From positions 1 through 64,000 of the forward strand of contig CAUJIP010000102.1 of assembly GCA_963205235.1 (NCBI GenBank): a stretch of DNA of 64,000 nt, given 5' to 3'. Position numbers and translations under genes: made by a program. This stretch comes from Pseudomonadota bacterium (GTDB lineage: Bacteria; Pseudomonadota; Alphaproteobacteria; Rhodobacterales; Rhodobacteraceae). Under the pieces are notes generated by a model. It saw only the letters and a program-made list of their open reading frames with translations. It was not told the origin of the DNA and ran no database searches. Shown here in pieces: positions 42,163-51,332 of the stretch; position 1 is the first letter of the stretch; each line of letters begins with the position of its first letter.

Positions 42163-45156
42163 TCAGGCTTTCGGCATCTTCAGGGTGACAAGCTTGCCGC
42201 CCTTTTGATAGCGGACCTCGTTTTCGGTGATGGCCTTGACCACACCACCGTCGATCTTGTCGCCGACCTTGACCTTCTTGTACTTGCCATTTGCCTGACG
42301 GATCAGCGCATAAGGCTTTGACGAGGTTCCGAAAGTCCCGATCAGGTTGATCTTCGACAGGTTGATGGCGTTGTCGTAGGTGGCCTGCTTGGCCACGCTG
42401 GCCTTGGTCGGAATCGCGGGCGCGGCCCCGTCGGTTTCCGGTTCGTCAATTTCGGCATGCTCGTCCGAACTCGTATTGGCAGCGGCCAGTTCAACCTCGG
42501 CTTCCGCAACCGGTTCGGGCTCACGCACGGCGGCGGCAACGGCGGCCTCGACGGCACGGCTCAGGTCGCTTGGCCGGGCGGCGGGGCGCATCGAGATTGC
42601 GACGATCGAGGGATTCGCGGCCTCCAGCGCCTCGGCTTCGGCAAGGCTTGCTTCGGCCTGGGCCGCAAGCGACGCGCCCTGTGCGCCAAGATCGGCAACC
42701 GCGCTGTCAGGATTTGCCGCTGCGGCGGCGGCAGATACGCTTGACGGGCGGGGCAGGGGGCGCAGGGTGGCAACCTCCACCCCGGTTCCGGCATCAAGGC
42801 TGGCGCCATCATCGGGAACCACAAGCCCCTCGGGGCGGGGCTTTGGACGAAATCCAGCCATTGCCGGGTCGGATGGGACAACAGTGACCGGCGCTTCGGC
42901 GGTGCCTTCGGGTACGGCGACACCCGTCTCACCTGCCGTGACCAGCGAGGCATCAGCTGCCGTGGTCGGATCGGTGGTAGGGGGGGCAACCGGGGCAACG
43001 GCTGCGGCAGCAGTCTCGGCAGCGGCACTGCGGGTCGGGGGGACCAGCGGCGGCTTGCCCGAAAACAGCATCACGCCATCGGGTGACAGGATACCTTCGG
43101 GGGTCGGCACCAAAAGGCCTTGCGCATCAAACTGATAGACCGTGCCGGGGGCCGGGGGCAGCATCGGGGCTGCGGGCGGTGCGTCGGTCGTGGCAGGGGG
43201 GGTCGGAAGCGCGTGCGCGTCCAGAATCGGGGGCGGGGCATCCATGGCCGCCAGGAAGATCTCGTCTTGATCCTCGACCGGCGTTCTGCTGCCCGAAACA
43301 TCGGTGGCGATTGTCGTGCCCGGGGCGGCTTCGCCTGTGCCAGCCTCGACCCCCGCAGTTTCCGCTTCGGTTCCGGCGGCGGGGTCGCCGGGAAGCGCAG
43401 TCTCGTCAAGGGTCGCGGCCACGGAGTCGACGGGCTGCACGCCGCTGTCGTCACCGCCCAGGTTCACCGGCATTTCTTCGACCGCCAAGGCATCAAGATC
43501 GGCAGCGGCGTCGTCGGTCAGTCCGGTCGCCGGGGCCTCGACCACGGCGGGATCCGCGCCTTCTGCAGCGGCAAATTCCTCGGGATCCTGCAGGTCGGCG
43601 GCCATTTCGTCTTCGACCGCCGGGACCGCGACAATTTCGACGGGGTCGGATGCCCCGGCGTCACTTGCCGCCTGCGTAAGGAAGAACGAGGCCCAGGCTG
43701 CCACCAGCGCAAGGCTAAGCAGCAAAAGCCCGATCAGGACCATGAAGACAAAGCCCGTGCGCCTATGCTTCGGCGGCGGTGAGCCAAAGGTTCCATTGGG
43801 CCGGGTCAACGGCTTGACCGTCACCGGTCCGGGCGGGACCGGACGCGGAATGTCGCCCATGGTCGGCTTCAGCTTTGGCTTCGGGCGGGTTCCGGGGATC
43901 GACGGGGCAGTCACAGCGGCCGAGAACGGTCGCGCAGCCACCGGGCTGGCCGTAGCATCAGAGGGTATTTCGACGCGCGGCATCGGCGGCGTGGGCCGGT
44001 CAGCGGTAACGGGCGGCATCACGCGGCCAGGCGTTTCGCTTTTGGTGCCAGGGGTCGCCGAGCGGCGGCTGGAGAAGGCGAACATCGCCGCCGAAGACGG
44101 GGCGGGCGGCAGATCGTCGTCAAGAATATCCGGATCAAGAACCCGGGCTTCCCCGTTCAGCACTTTGGCCGTCGTGGTTTCCGTCGGCTCTGCCTCGTCC
44201 GGGATGTCGGCAAACGGAGCCTCTTCGGCATCGTTGGTCACCGGGGCAGATACCTTTGGCACGTCATCCGCCGCGTCGGTCGCAAAAGACGGCTTAGGCT
44301 CCGGTTCCGGCTCAGGTCCGGGCGCGATCTCGACCACGTTCTCGGCCAAGGCAAGCTCGGACGGAAGGGTGGACTCGTCCGCGACCGGTTCGATGTCCGG
44401 GGTTGCGTCCGGCGCAAGGTCCAGAAGGTCCGGCCCGTCAATCGAGTCGTCAAAAAGCGGCTCGACAGTGTCAAAGCTTTCTTCCGGCGGCGCGTCCGTG
44501 CGGCCTGCGGAGACGGCGGCAAGGTCGGCCTCGGTGACATCGGCACTCAGCGCCTCTTCCAGCCCCGGCAGGCTGTCGACCGGCTCGGGTGCCTGCGCGC
44601 TGGCAGGTACAAGCGGCAGGATCGAAACCGCCTCGCGGTCGCGTTCCACGGTTTCGCCGGGGGCAAGGAAGGTGTCTGCCGTGCTGGTGGGGCCGAACCA
44701 GGCCTCGCCGACGAAGGTGCCGTCTTCGGGAATCGCCACGAACGACACCGGGTTAAGCCGGTGCGAAACGGCAAAGCTCTCGGCCTCGTCCAGCGTTTCG
44801 CGGGCAACGACGGCGACGCGGACCACGCTTCCCTTGCCCGACCAGTCAAAGACCAGATCTTCGACCGGATAGGGTGTTCTGCCCTGCAGCGCCTGCGCAA
44901 TCTGCCGCCGCTTGTCTTCGCGGCTTGGGCCGGGGGCGTGAACTTCGGTGTAAAGGATCTGGGCGTTGGGCAGGATCACCTTGCTGGCCAGACCCAGAGG
45001 CGAAAGCCCCAGCGCGGTCTTGCGCAGGAAATCCAGCTCTTCCGCCATGTCCGGGGCGTCGAAGGCGACTTCGCCAATCGTCAGCCAGCCCTTCGGCGTC
45101 CGGTGCAGAAGCGCGATAAGATCGCGTGAGAGGTCAAGTGCGAATGTCGGTTTCAT
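42163..45156 (-). CDS. Large envelope protein with PilM/GspL-like and PilP/GspC-like ends
   Basis: This 997-residue protein has three parts. The first 155 residues (MKPTFALDLSRDLIALLHRT, then QALQGRTPYPVEDLVFDW) look like the actin-like cytoplasmic domain of PilM/GspL. Residues 160-470 and 500-920 are acidic, proline/alanine-rich linkers around one membrane segment at about 470-497. The last 75 residues (INLIGTFGTSSKPYAL, then VKVGDKIDGGVVKAI) resemble the periplasmic PilP/GspC fold. No pilus or type II secretion genes are adjacent. The assignment is by motif only. Confidence 0.6.
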   Translation of the reverse strand: MKPTFALDLSRDLIALLHRTPKGWLTIGEVAFDAPDMAEELDFLRKTALGLSPLGLASKVILPNAQILYTEVHAPGPSREDKRRQIAQALQGRTPYPVEDLVFDWSGKGSVVRVAVVARETLDEAESFAVSHRLNPVSFVAIPEDGTFVGEAWFGPTSTADTFLAPGETVERDREAVSILPLVPASAQAPEPVDSLPGLEEALSADVTEADLAAVSAGRTDAPPEESFDTVEPLFDDSIDGPDLLDLAPDATPDIEPVADESTLPSELALAENVVEIAPGPEPEPEPKPSFATDAADDVPKVSAPVTNDAEEAPFADIPDEAEPTETTTAKVLNGEARVLDPDILDDDLPPAPSSAAMFAFSSRRSATPGTKSETPGRVMPPVTADRPTPPMPRVEIPSDATASPVAARPFSAAVTAPSIPGTRPKPKLKPTMGDIPRPVPPGPVTVKPLTRPNGTFGSPPPKHRRTGFVFMVLIGLLLLSLALVAAWASFFLTQAASDAGASDPVEIVAVPAVEDEMAADLQDPEEFAAAEGADPAVVEAPATGLTDDAAADLDALAVEEMPVNLGGDDSGVQPVDSVAATLDETALPGDPAAGTEAETAGVEAGTGEAAPGTTIATDVSGSRTPVEDQDEIFLAAMDAPPPILDAHALPTPPATTDAPPAAPMLPPAPGTVYQFDAQGLLVPTPEGILSPDGVMLFSGKPPLVPPTRSAAAETAAAAVAPVAPPTTDPTTAADASLVTAGETGVAVPEGTAEAPVTVVPSDPAMAGFRPKPRPEGLVVPDDGASLDAGTGVEVATLRPLPRPSSVSAAAAAANPDSAVADLGAQGASLAAQAEASLAEAEALEAANPSIVAISMRPAARPSDLSRAVEAAVAAAVREPEPVAEAEVELAAANTSSDEHAEIDEPETDGAAPAIPTKASVAKQATYDNAINLSKINLIGTFGTSSKPYALIRQANGKYKKVKVGDKIDGGVVKAITENEVRYQKGGKLVTLKMPKA

Positions 45157-45317
45157 ATCGGGGGTCTAGCACGGAAAGTGAAAGCACTGGAACGTCAGGC
45201 TTCTGCCCGACGCAGAACTATAGCAGCTTTTCGCCGAATGAAAGGAAAACGGCCAAGGATCAGCTTGCGGCCCGCGTCATATGATAGAACTGTCGCGCAA
45301 ACCCAAGGAGTATCCCC

Positions 45318-45998
45318 ATGCGTGTTCTTTCGGCCCTTTTCCTTTCCGCCGCTCTGGCGCTTCCCGCCCTTGCCGATACTGCTGCCACCCCCTCGGTCTT
45401 TGCGACCGGCACCGGCACGGTCGAGGTCAAGCCCGACATCGCCACGGTGTCGATCGGGGTCACGACTCAGGGTGACACCGCCGCCGGATCGCTGAAGGCG
45501 AATTCCGACGCCATCGCGGCGGTCATGGCCCGTCTGGCCTCGGCCGGGATCGAAGAGCGCGACATGCAGACCTCGAACCTGTACCTGAACCCGAACTGGT
45601 CCGGCTATGACACCGGCACCCCGGTGATTTCGGGCTATATCGCCTCGAACATGCTGACGATCACGGTGCGGGATCTGGACAAGCTGGGAGCAGTGCTTGA
45701 CTCGGCCGTCACCGATGGGGCGAACACGCTGAACGGCGTGACCTTCGGTCTGGCCGACCCGGCCCCGGTTCTGGACGAAGCCCGCAAGGAAGCCGTGGCC
45801 GACGCCCGCGCCCGTGCCGAACTTCTGGCCACGGCCGCGGGGATGAAGATCGGCAAGATCGTCTCGATCACAGAAAGCACGGTGGGTGACTATCCCTATC
45901 CGATGTATGACATGGCCGCCGCAGCCCCGGTCCCGGTTGCAGGGGGCGAGCTTGGGTTGTCGGCTTCGGTCACGATCCAGTATGAACTCAGCGAGTGA
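45318..45998 (+). CDS. SIMPL-domain (DUF541) periplasmic protein
   Basis: The 226-residue protein has a signal peptide (MRVLSALFLSAALALPALA) and a SIMPL domain (VFATGTGTVEVKPDIATVS, then IEERDMQTSNLYLNPNW, and DARARAELLATAAGMKIGKI). SIMPL proteins are linked to oxidative-stress defence and membrane integrity. AAGGAG precedes the ATG. Confidence 0.9.
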   Translation: MRVLSALFLSAALALPALADTAATPSVFATGTGTVEVKPDIATVSIGVTTQGDTAAGSLKANSDAIAAVMARLASAGIEERDMQTSNLYLNPNWSGYDTGTPVISGYIASNMLTITVRDLDKLGAVLDSAVTDGANTLNGVTFGLADPAPVLDEARKEAVADARARAELLATAAGMKIGKIVSITESTVGDYPYPMYDMAAAAPVPVAGGELGLSASVTIQYELSE

Positions 45999-46108
45999 TC
46001 GGGTGAAAATCGGCGGGATTCTAAACAGTTCCGCCTTTTCGACCAGATTCCGCCCAAGTTGACCGACACAACAGACCCGAAGTCAGCCTGAAGCAGGAGC
46101 AGTCGTCC

Positions 46109-47254
46109 ATGTTGCGCGGTCTGGTCAGTCTTCTGGTCCTTGCCAGTGTGCTGTTGCTGGCTGCGGCGCTTTTGCTGCGGGTGCCGCAACTTCGCGATTC
46201 CCTGCCGGAACCGGCGCTCGCCTATCTCAAGGAAAAAGGCATCCTTGATGCGGTTGGTGCCGGTGAGGGCGTGGAAGCTCCGGTCCGCCCGGCCACGGAC
46301 GAGCTTTCCGATACCAGCGTCGGTCTTGTTGCCGTCGGTTCGATTGCGGCAGGCGCGGGCAACCAGCCTGTTGCAATTGATGACGTGATCACCGGCTACA
46401 GCACCCGCAGCGCCGGGGCTGTCCCGGCCGAAATCACGACGATTCGCCCGATCCTTGGATGTCTTCTGACGCAACCGATGGCAGGCTCGGTCATCGGTCA
46501 TGCGACCGCTGGCGAAAGTCGGATGCCGCTTGGCATGATGACCTACAACGATCTGCACCTTGCGGCGGCAGTGCAGGACTATGTCGATGCCTATCGCAAG
46601 CTTGGACCGGCCGCGCAGATCACCGTGACCGGCCCGACCTATGACACCTATGACGTCGTCGTGAACGAAACCGCCGCTCCGGTCTATCTGGTGCTGGAAA
46701 ACCGCAGCGGCAACCGGATCTGGAATATTCACGCCGCAGACGGGGTGCGAATCGAACGGGTCATTCTTCTGGGTGGCGATCAGGCTGGCGTGGCCAATCT
46801 GGACGACGTGGTTCCGGTCGAAGTGATTCTTTCGTCGGGTCTGGCCGATTGTGACATCGTGCCGGCCTATGCGCCGACCGCTGGCCAGATGGCAGATGCG
46901 GACCCGGCCGAAGGCAGCCAGCCGATGCCCGCAGCGGATATCGAGCGGGCACTTTCCCTGGCCGAATCCTATGATGTCTGGTTCCGCGACAGCTTTGGCG
47001 TCCGCGCAGGCGAAAGCCGGGTCGGATATGACGTGGGCACAATTTCGGCGATTGGCCCGATCCCAAGTGGAGAAGCGCCAAAGGCGGTCTGGACCTCGGT
47101 CAAGGGGGCCAAGCTGCGAACCACCCGTGACCAGTTCCTCGACATCGAGGGGCAGGTTGCGCCGGGGCAGGACTTTGCGGCGCGGGTCGTGGCCATTGCG
47201 ACCAAATTCGCCTTCGGTGATCTTGGTCTCTTGCGGCAGGGGGGTGACTTCTGA
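46109..47254 (+). CDS. Membrane-anchored protein of unknown function, first of a pair
   Basis: The 381-residue protein has an N-terminal hydrophobic anchor (LVSLLVLASVLLLAAALLL) and a soluble periplasmic part. Visible features are two cysteines (near 118 and 248), a segment GESRVGYDVGTISAIGPIPSG and a stretch DVVVNETAAPVYLVLENRSGNR in pieces. I do not recognise the family. The next gene starts inside its stop (TGATG), so the two are made together. Confidence 0.65.
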   Translation: MLRGLVSLLVLASVLLLAAALLLRVPQLRDSLPEPALAYLKEKGILDAVGAGEGVEAPVRPATDELSDTSVGLVAVGSIAAGAGNQPVAIDDVITGYSTRSAGAVPAEITTIRPILGCLLTQPMAGSVIGHATAGESRMPLGMMTYNDLHLAAAVQDYVDAYRKLGPAAQITVTGPTYDTYDVVVNETAAPVYLVLENRSGNRIWNIHAADGVRIERVILLGGDQAGVANLDDVVPVEVILSSGLADCDIVPAYAPTAGQMADADPAEGSQPMPAADIERALSLAESYDVWFRDSFGVRAGESRVGYDVGTISAIGPIPSGEAPKAVWTSVKGAKLRTTRDQFLDIEGQVAPGQDFAARVVAIATKFAFGDLGLLRQGGDF

Positions 47255-48033
47255 TGCTGCGCGCTTTGATCCTTGCGGGCGTTTCCCTGATGCTGATCGG
47301 CTTTGGCGCGGCTGGGTGGCAATATTGGCAGGGTTTGGCAGAAGACCCTGCCGTCGTCGCAACGCCGTCTTCACCTGATGACCTGTCGGATGCGCCGCAA
47401 AGTTGGCTGATCTCGCCCACGGGCGGTGCGACGCCTGCGGCAGATGTGCGCGCTTATCTGGTACAGGGGCACTCGGTGACCGAAAGGTCGCTTCGCGTGA
47501 CGATGACCGCGCCGCTGGCTGATCTTCTGGTCGAGGGGGAATCGTTGCCCGACCCGGCCTATCTGCAGGTCATGGCCGATATTCGCGCGCCCCTGCTTGC
47601 GGAAGGCCTGTGCCCGGTGCTGTCCGCAGCCTTTGCCGAGAAATGCGCCGTTGCTTCAGCCCGGGTGATTCCGGGGACGGTCGATGACCTGCAAGGGACG
47701 GCGCGGTTCGGGATCGAGCTTTACTTCGACGTCAAGTCCGACCCGGCTGAACTTCCCGATCTTGCCCAGCAAGTCTTTGAAACCTGGGAAATCGCCCTTG
47801 GTCCCGATGCGGGTAGCCCGCGCTCGGCGGAAGAGGCATTGAAGGCCCTGACCGACCAAGCCGCCGCCGCTTGTGCGGCGCCCGAGGCCGGGCAGTCCTG
47901 CCGGGTGCTTCGCATGTCGCTTGATTTCGATCCGAACGGCGCGACCGCTGGCGCGGTCACCCTTGGCTCGATCCGCCCGTTGCCGGAAACGATGCGGATT
48001 GTCCCCGAACTGATCCCCGCGCCCGCCGGTTAA
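47254..48033 (+). CDS. Membrane-anchored protein of unknown function, second of a pair
   Basis: This 259-residue protein has an N-terminal anchor (ALILAGVSLMLIGFGAAGW) and a periplasmic part with four or more cysteines (LCPVLSAAFAEKCAV, then AAACAAPEAGQSCRV), which may form disulfides. It overlaps the preceding gene by one base. The pair probably forms an inner-membrane complex; the role is unknown. Confidence 0.65.
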   Translation: MLRALILAGVSLMLIGFGAAGWQYWQGLAEDPAVVATPSSPDDLSDAPQSWLISPTGGATPAADVRAYLVQGHSVTERSLRVTMTAPLADLLVEGESLPDPAYLQVMADIRAPLLAEGLCPVLSAAFAEKCAVASARVIPGTVDDLQGTARFGIELYFDVKSDPAELPDLAQQVFETWEIALGPDAGSPRSAEEALKALTDQAAAACAAPEAGQSCRVLRMSLDFDPNGATAGAVTLGSIRPLPETMRIVPELIPAPAG

Positions 48034-48059
48034 GCGGGCGCAAGGGGGCTTTCGCCGGT

Positions 48060-49349
48060 TCAGGCGGTCGCTTTTGCCAGGGCCTGATCAAGGTCCGCGA
48101 TGATGTCGCGCACGTCCTCGATCCCGATGGAAACCCGCACCACATCCGGCGCGGCCCCCGCCTTGACCTGCGCCTCTTCCGACAGCTGCCGGTGCGTGGT
48201 CGAGGCCGGGTGGATCACCAGACTGCGGGTATCGCCAAGGTTCGCGACGTGGCTGAACAGTTTCAGGTTGTCGACCAGCTTCACGCAGGCCTCGTACCCG
48301 CCCTTGATGCTGAAGGTGAACAAGGCCCCCGGACCCTTGGGCGTGATCATCTTGGCAAGGTTGTGATAGGGCGAGGATTTCAGCCCCGGATAGGTGACCT
48401 TCCCGACGCGCGGGTCCTGTTCCAGCCATTCGGCGACGATCTGCGCATTCTCGACATGCCGCTGCATCCGCAGGGACAGGGTTTCGATTCCCATCAGGGT
48501 ATAGTGGGCCCCCTGCGGGTTCATCGTCATGCCAAGGTCGCGCAGACCGATGGCGATGGAATGGAAGGTGAAGGCCATGTTTCCAAGGGTCGGGTGGAAG
48601 ACAAGGCCGTGGTAGGCGGGTTCGGGTTGGCTGAGCGAGGGGAACCTGTCATCCGCCGACCAGTTGAACTTGCCACTGTCGACCACGATCCCGCCGGTGA
48701 CGGTACCGTTGCCGGTCAGGTATTTGGTGGCTGAATGAACGACCAGCGTCGCGCCATGTTCGATGGGGCGGCACAGGTAGGGCGTCGCGGTGGTGTTGTC
48801 GACGATCAGCGGGATATGGGCCTGATCAGCCACCCGCGCGATGGCGTCAAGATCGGACAGCGCGCCGCCGGGGTTGCAGATCGTCTCGCAGAAAAGGGCG
48901 CGGGTGTCGGCGTCGATGGCTTTCTCGATGGCCGTCGGATCATCGAAATCGACGAACTTGGCCGACCAGCCGAACTTGCGGATCGTGTTGGAAAACTGCT
49001 GGATCGTGCCGCCGTACAGCTTGGTCGAGGCAACGATGTTCCGCCCCGGCGCCATGAGCGGGAAAAGCGCCATGATCTGCGCCGCGTGCCCGGACGAACA
49101 GGCGATGCCGCCCGCCCCGCCTTCCAGCGCCACCACACGGTTGGCAAGGGCCGACACGGTGGGGTTGGTCAGGCGGGAGTAGATGTAGCCGATTTCCTGC
49201 AGGTTGAAGAGCTTCGCCGCGTGGTCCGCGTCCCGGAAAACATAGGCGGTGGTCTGGTAGATCGGCACCTGCCGCGCCCCGGTGGCGGGGTCTGGCGCGG
49301 TGGCGGCGTGGATGGCGAGGGTGTCAAATCCCATGGGTCGGTCGGTCAT
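48060..49349 (-). CDS. metY: O-acetylhomoserine aminocarboxypropyltransferase/sulfhydrylase
   Basis: The 429-residue PLP enzyme of the Cys/Met group has YSRLTNPTVSALANRVVALEGG, the PLP lysine in VVHSATKYLTGNG, and SLRMQRHVENAQIVAEWLE. It makes homocysteine from O-acetylhomoserine and sulfide. AAGGAGG lies just before the ATG. No SAM riboswitch was recognised in the upstream region, but an 8-bp hairpin is present there. Confidence 0.93.
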   Translation of the reverse strand: MTDRPMGFDTLAIHAATAPDPATGARQVPIYQTTAYVFRDADHAAKLFNLQEIGYIYSRLTNPTVSALANRVVALEGGAGGIACSSGHAAQIMALFPLMAPGRNIVASTKLYGGTIQQFSNTIRKFGWSAKFVDFDDPTAIEKAIDADTRALFCETICNPGGALSDLDAIARVADQAHIPLIVDNTTATPYLCRPIEHGATLVVHSATKYLTGNGTVTGGIVVDSGKFNWSADDRFPSLSQPEPAYHGLVFHPTLGNMAFTFHSIAIGLRDLGMTMNPQGAHYTLMGIETLSLRMQRHVENAQIVAEWLEQDPRVGKVTYPGLKSSPYHNLAKMITPKGPGALFTFSIKGGYEACVKLVDNLKLFSHVANLGDTRSLVIHPASTTHRQLSEEAQVKAGAAPDVVRVSIGIEDVRDIIADLDQALAKATA

Positions 49350-49377
49350 GTGGTCCTCCTTGGCTGGGCGGCAGGGT

Positions 49378-49395
49378 AGGGGAGGAACCTCCCCT
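49378..49395 (-). other. Hairpin in the metY leader
   Basis: AGGGGAGG and CCTCCCCT (49378-49385/49388-49395) are perfect arms with two bases between, about 30 bp upstream of the metY start. It could affect translation or mark a terminator; it does not match a known riboswitch. Confidence 0.35.
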
Positions 49396-49570
49396 TTGGC
49401 AACGGAAACTGTCCACGCTGGCCAGGGGATGCGGGGATAAGGAAAACAATGGCTTGGCTGTGGACGTTTATGGAATATTCATACCTTGTGAGGCCTTCTG
49501 ACAGGGAGATTGTTGCGACCTAAGGCCGTTTCATGCTTGGATCAGCGGGTCGCAATCCCCGGAGAGCTCC

Positions 49571-49984
49571 ATGCTGACCCCCTTCCATCTGGCCTATCAC
49601 GTCACCGACCTTGACGAAGCCCGCGCCTTCTATGGCGGGGTGCTGGGCTGCCGTGAGGGGCGCAGCACCGAGACCTGGGTGGATTTCAATTTCTTCGGCC
49701 ATCAGATCAGCCTGCATCGTGGCACGCCCTTTGCGACCACGAATACGGGCCGCGTCGGCGACCACATGGTGCCGATGCCGCATCTGGGGCTGGTGCTGCT
49801 GCTGCCCGACTGGCAGGCCTTGGCCGACCGGTTGGTGGCGGCAGGGGTGGATTTCGTGCTGCCGCCGCAGGTGCGGTTTCAGGGCCAGCCGGGGGAACAG
49901 TGGACGATGTTCTTCCTTGACCCGAGCGGCAACCCGATCGAGGTGAAGGGGTTTGCGGCGCTGGAGAACGTGTTCAAGGGGTGA
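49571..49984 (+). CDS. VOC-family (glyoxalase/dioxygenase-like) protein
   Basis: The 137-residue protein starts FHLAYHVTDLDEARAFYGGVLGC and ends FFLDPSGNPIEVKGF, the paired beta-alpha-beta-beta-beta modules of the VOC superfamily with metal ligands H7 and E near the C-terminus. The reaction is unknown. Its last 126 bp are duplicated at 50618-50742 on the far side of a decayed gene. Confidence 0.88.
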   Translation: MLTPFHLAYHVTDLDEARAFYGGVLGCREGRSTETWVDFNFFGHQISLHRGTPFATTNTGRVGDHMVPMPHLGLVLLLPDWQALADRLVAAGVDFVLPPQVRFQGQPGEQWTMFFLDPSGNPIEVKGFAALENVFKG

Positions 49985-49989
49985 GGAAC

Positions 49990-50512
49990 GTGACCGAGAC
50001 TGAGAGCCATGAACGCATTTGCGGGACGGTGGCGTCGCTGTTGTTTCTTTTTGCCAGAATCGAGAACGAAGCGCGCGAGATCATCAGTAGAGCTGGGGTT
50101 ACCGAGAGCTTGACCGGCGTCTTCGGCGCGCGCGGGACCTTGGTGTGCTGGAAGAAGCTCCTCTTGAAAGGATCTTGAGAGGCGACCCGACGAAGCCCTT
50201 CTGGCAGAGCGGTTTTGGGCGCAGATTCAGGGGCCACTTGATGTGAGAAACGGCATCTGTCACGGATTGACAGGTGCATCGGCCGAAGGTGAGGGCAAGC
50301 CGGCGACGCTAAGTCGGCGTGACAGTGAATGCATGAGCAGCCGGAGCTTTGATGGGTTGCAAGCGATGTTTGCCTAGCTTTCGAAGCTACCGCTGGCCAT
50401 GGACATGATTTCCCATGCTGACGGTGCGAAAGATCCATCGAAACTGCGATCATTCCCGAAGTGCGACTTTTGGGAAAGCGAGTTCGGACTGACTTTCGAC
50501 ACGCATAGCTGA
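49990..50512 (+). pseudogene. Decayed HEPN-like gene
   Basis: Three pieces in different frames form one protein-like series: LFLFARIENEAREIISRAG (frame of 49990), then VLEEAPLERILRGDP, then RFWAQIQGPLDVRNGICHGL (frame of 50201) onward to a TGA at 50510. At least one frameshift and an in-frame TAG (50375-50377) interrupt it. DVRNGICHGL carries an R-x4-H motif as in HEPN nucleases. The order and motif suggest a former HEPN-domain protein; the family is inferred. Confidence 0.55.
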
Positions 50513-50617
50513 CGCTACGGCAGGCGCGCCCTAGCTTACACCGCGATGGCAAGTCGTTTGCGCGTCACTCTTGACGGGCCAACGCCGACCCTCCGATGAG
50601 GCTGCACCGCATTGCGA

Positions 50618-50742
50618 CTGCCGCCGGCGGTACGCTTTCCGGGCCAGTCGGGGGAACTTGGACGATGGTTTTCCGTGACCCCTCCGGGAACCCGATCAAG
50701 GTGAAGAGGTTTGCGGCGATGGAGCACGTGTTAAACGGGTGA
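50618..50742 (+). pseudogene. Frameshifted copy of the VOC gene 3' end
   Basis: This 125-bp stretch matches 49859-49984 base for base at roughly four positions in five and ends in the same GGGTGA. A one-base loss after GGGGAAC shifts the frame, and the N-terminal two thirds are missing. Shared words include GAACCCGATC versus CAACCCGATC and AGGTGAAG. It is either a partial duplication or the far end of an inserted segment. Confidence 0.75.
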
Positions 50743-50752
50743 AGGGCTTGCC

Positions 50753-51199
50753 CTAAGACCGGGCGACGGGGCGGTGTTCCGGTTCGGGCGGGGTCATCAG
50801 GCTTTCCAGTTTGGCCTTCACATCATCCGGCCAAAGCATCGAGGTGTGCTTGTCCAGCCAGCTTGCCGCCAGCACCTGTTCCACCGACCAGCGGTGTTCC
50901 TCGCCGCAGTGGATCGTGTGGCGCAGGCGGACCGAGGATTTGCCGACTTTCAGGATGGTCAGCCGGAAGGTCAGCGTGTCGCCGAAGAACGAGGGTTTCG
51001 AGAAATCGCAGGTCAGGTGCACCGTGGGTGTGCCCCAGCGTTCGTTCCAGATGATTTCGTGCCAAGGCCAGCCGATATGGGCCCAGAATTCTTCGACCAC
51101 CCCGTTCAGGATGTTCAGGTAGGCCGGAAAATAGGCGGTGCCGGAAATGTCGCAATCGCCGAAATGCAGGGTTCGGTCGGTGGTGAAGCAGACGGTCAT
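50753..51199 (-). CDS. Hotdog-fold acyl-CoA thioesterase
   Basis: The 148-residue protein has the 4-hydroxybenzoyl-CoA thioesterase layout: [19 protein letters not shown] with the catalytic aspartate, and the central helix [16 protein letters not shown]. It hydrolyses an acyl-CoA; the substrate is open. It stands between the VOC remnant and hisB. Confidence 0.85.
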   Translation of the reverse strand: MTVCFTTDRTLHFGDCDISGTAYFPAYLNILNGVVEEFWAHIGWPWHEIIWNERWGTPTVHLTCDFSKPSFFGDTLTFRLTILKVGKSSVRLRHTIHCGEEHRWSVEQVLAASWLDKHTSMLWPDDVKAKLESLMTPPEPEHRPVARS

Positions 51200-51332
51200 C
51201 TTGGCCCCTTTCGCGTTTTCCCCAGCGTGGCCGGATTTCCGCCAAGGTCAAGCCGCCGTGCCATCTGCCCTGGCGCTTTCCATTCGACGCGGCCCGCCCT
51301 ATAAGGCCCGCATCAGCCAAGGGAGCGAGCCC

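Noticed and set aside
49350-49570. SAM riboswitch before metY
   Set aside because: Only a simple hairpin and a strong ribosome site are visible; conserved SAM-I or SAM-II core words were not found.
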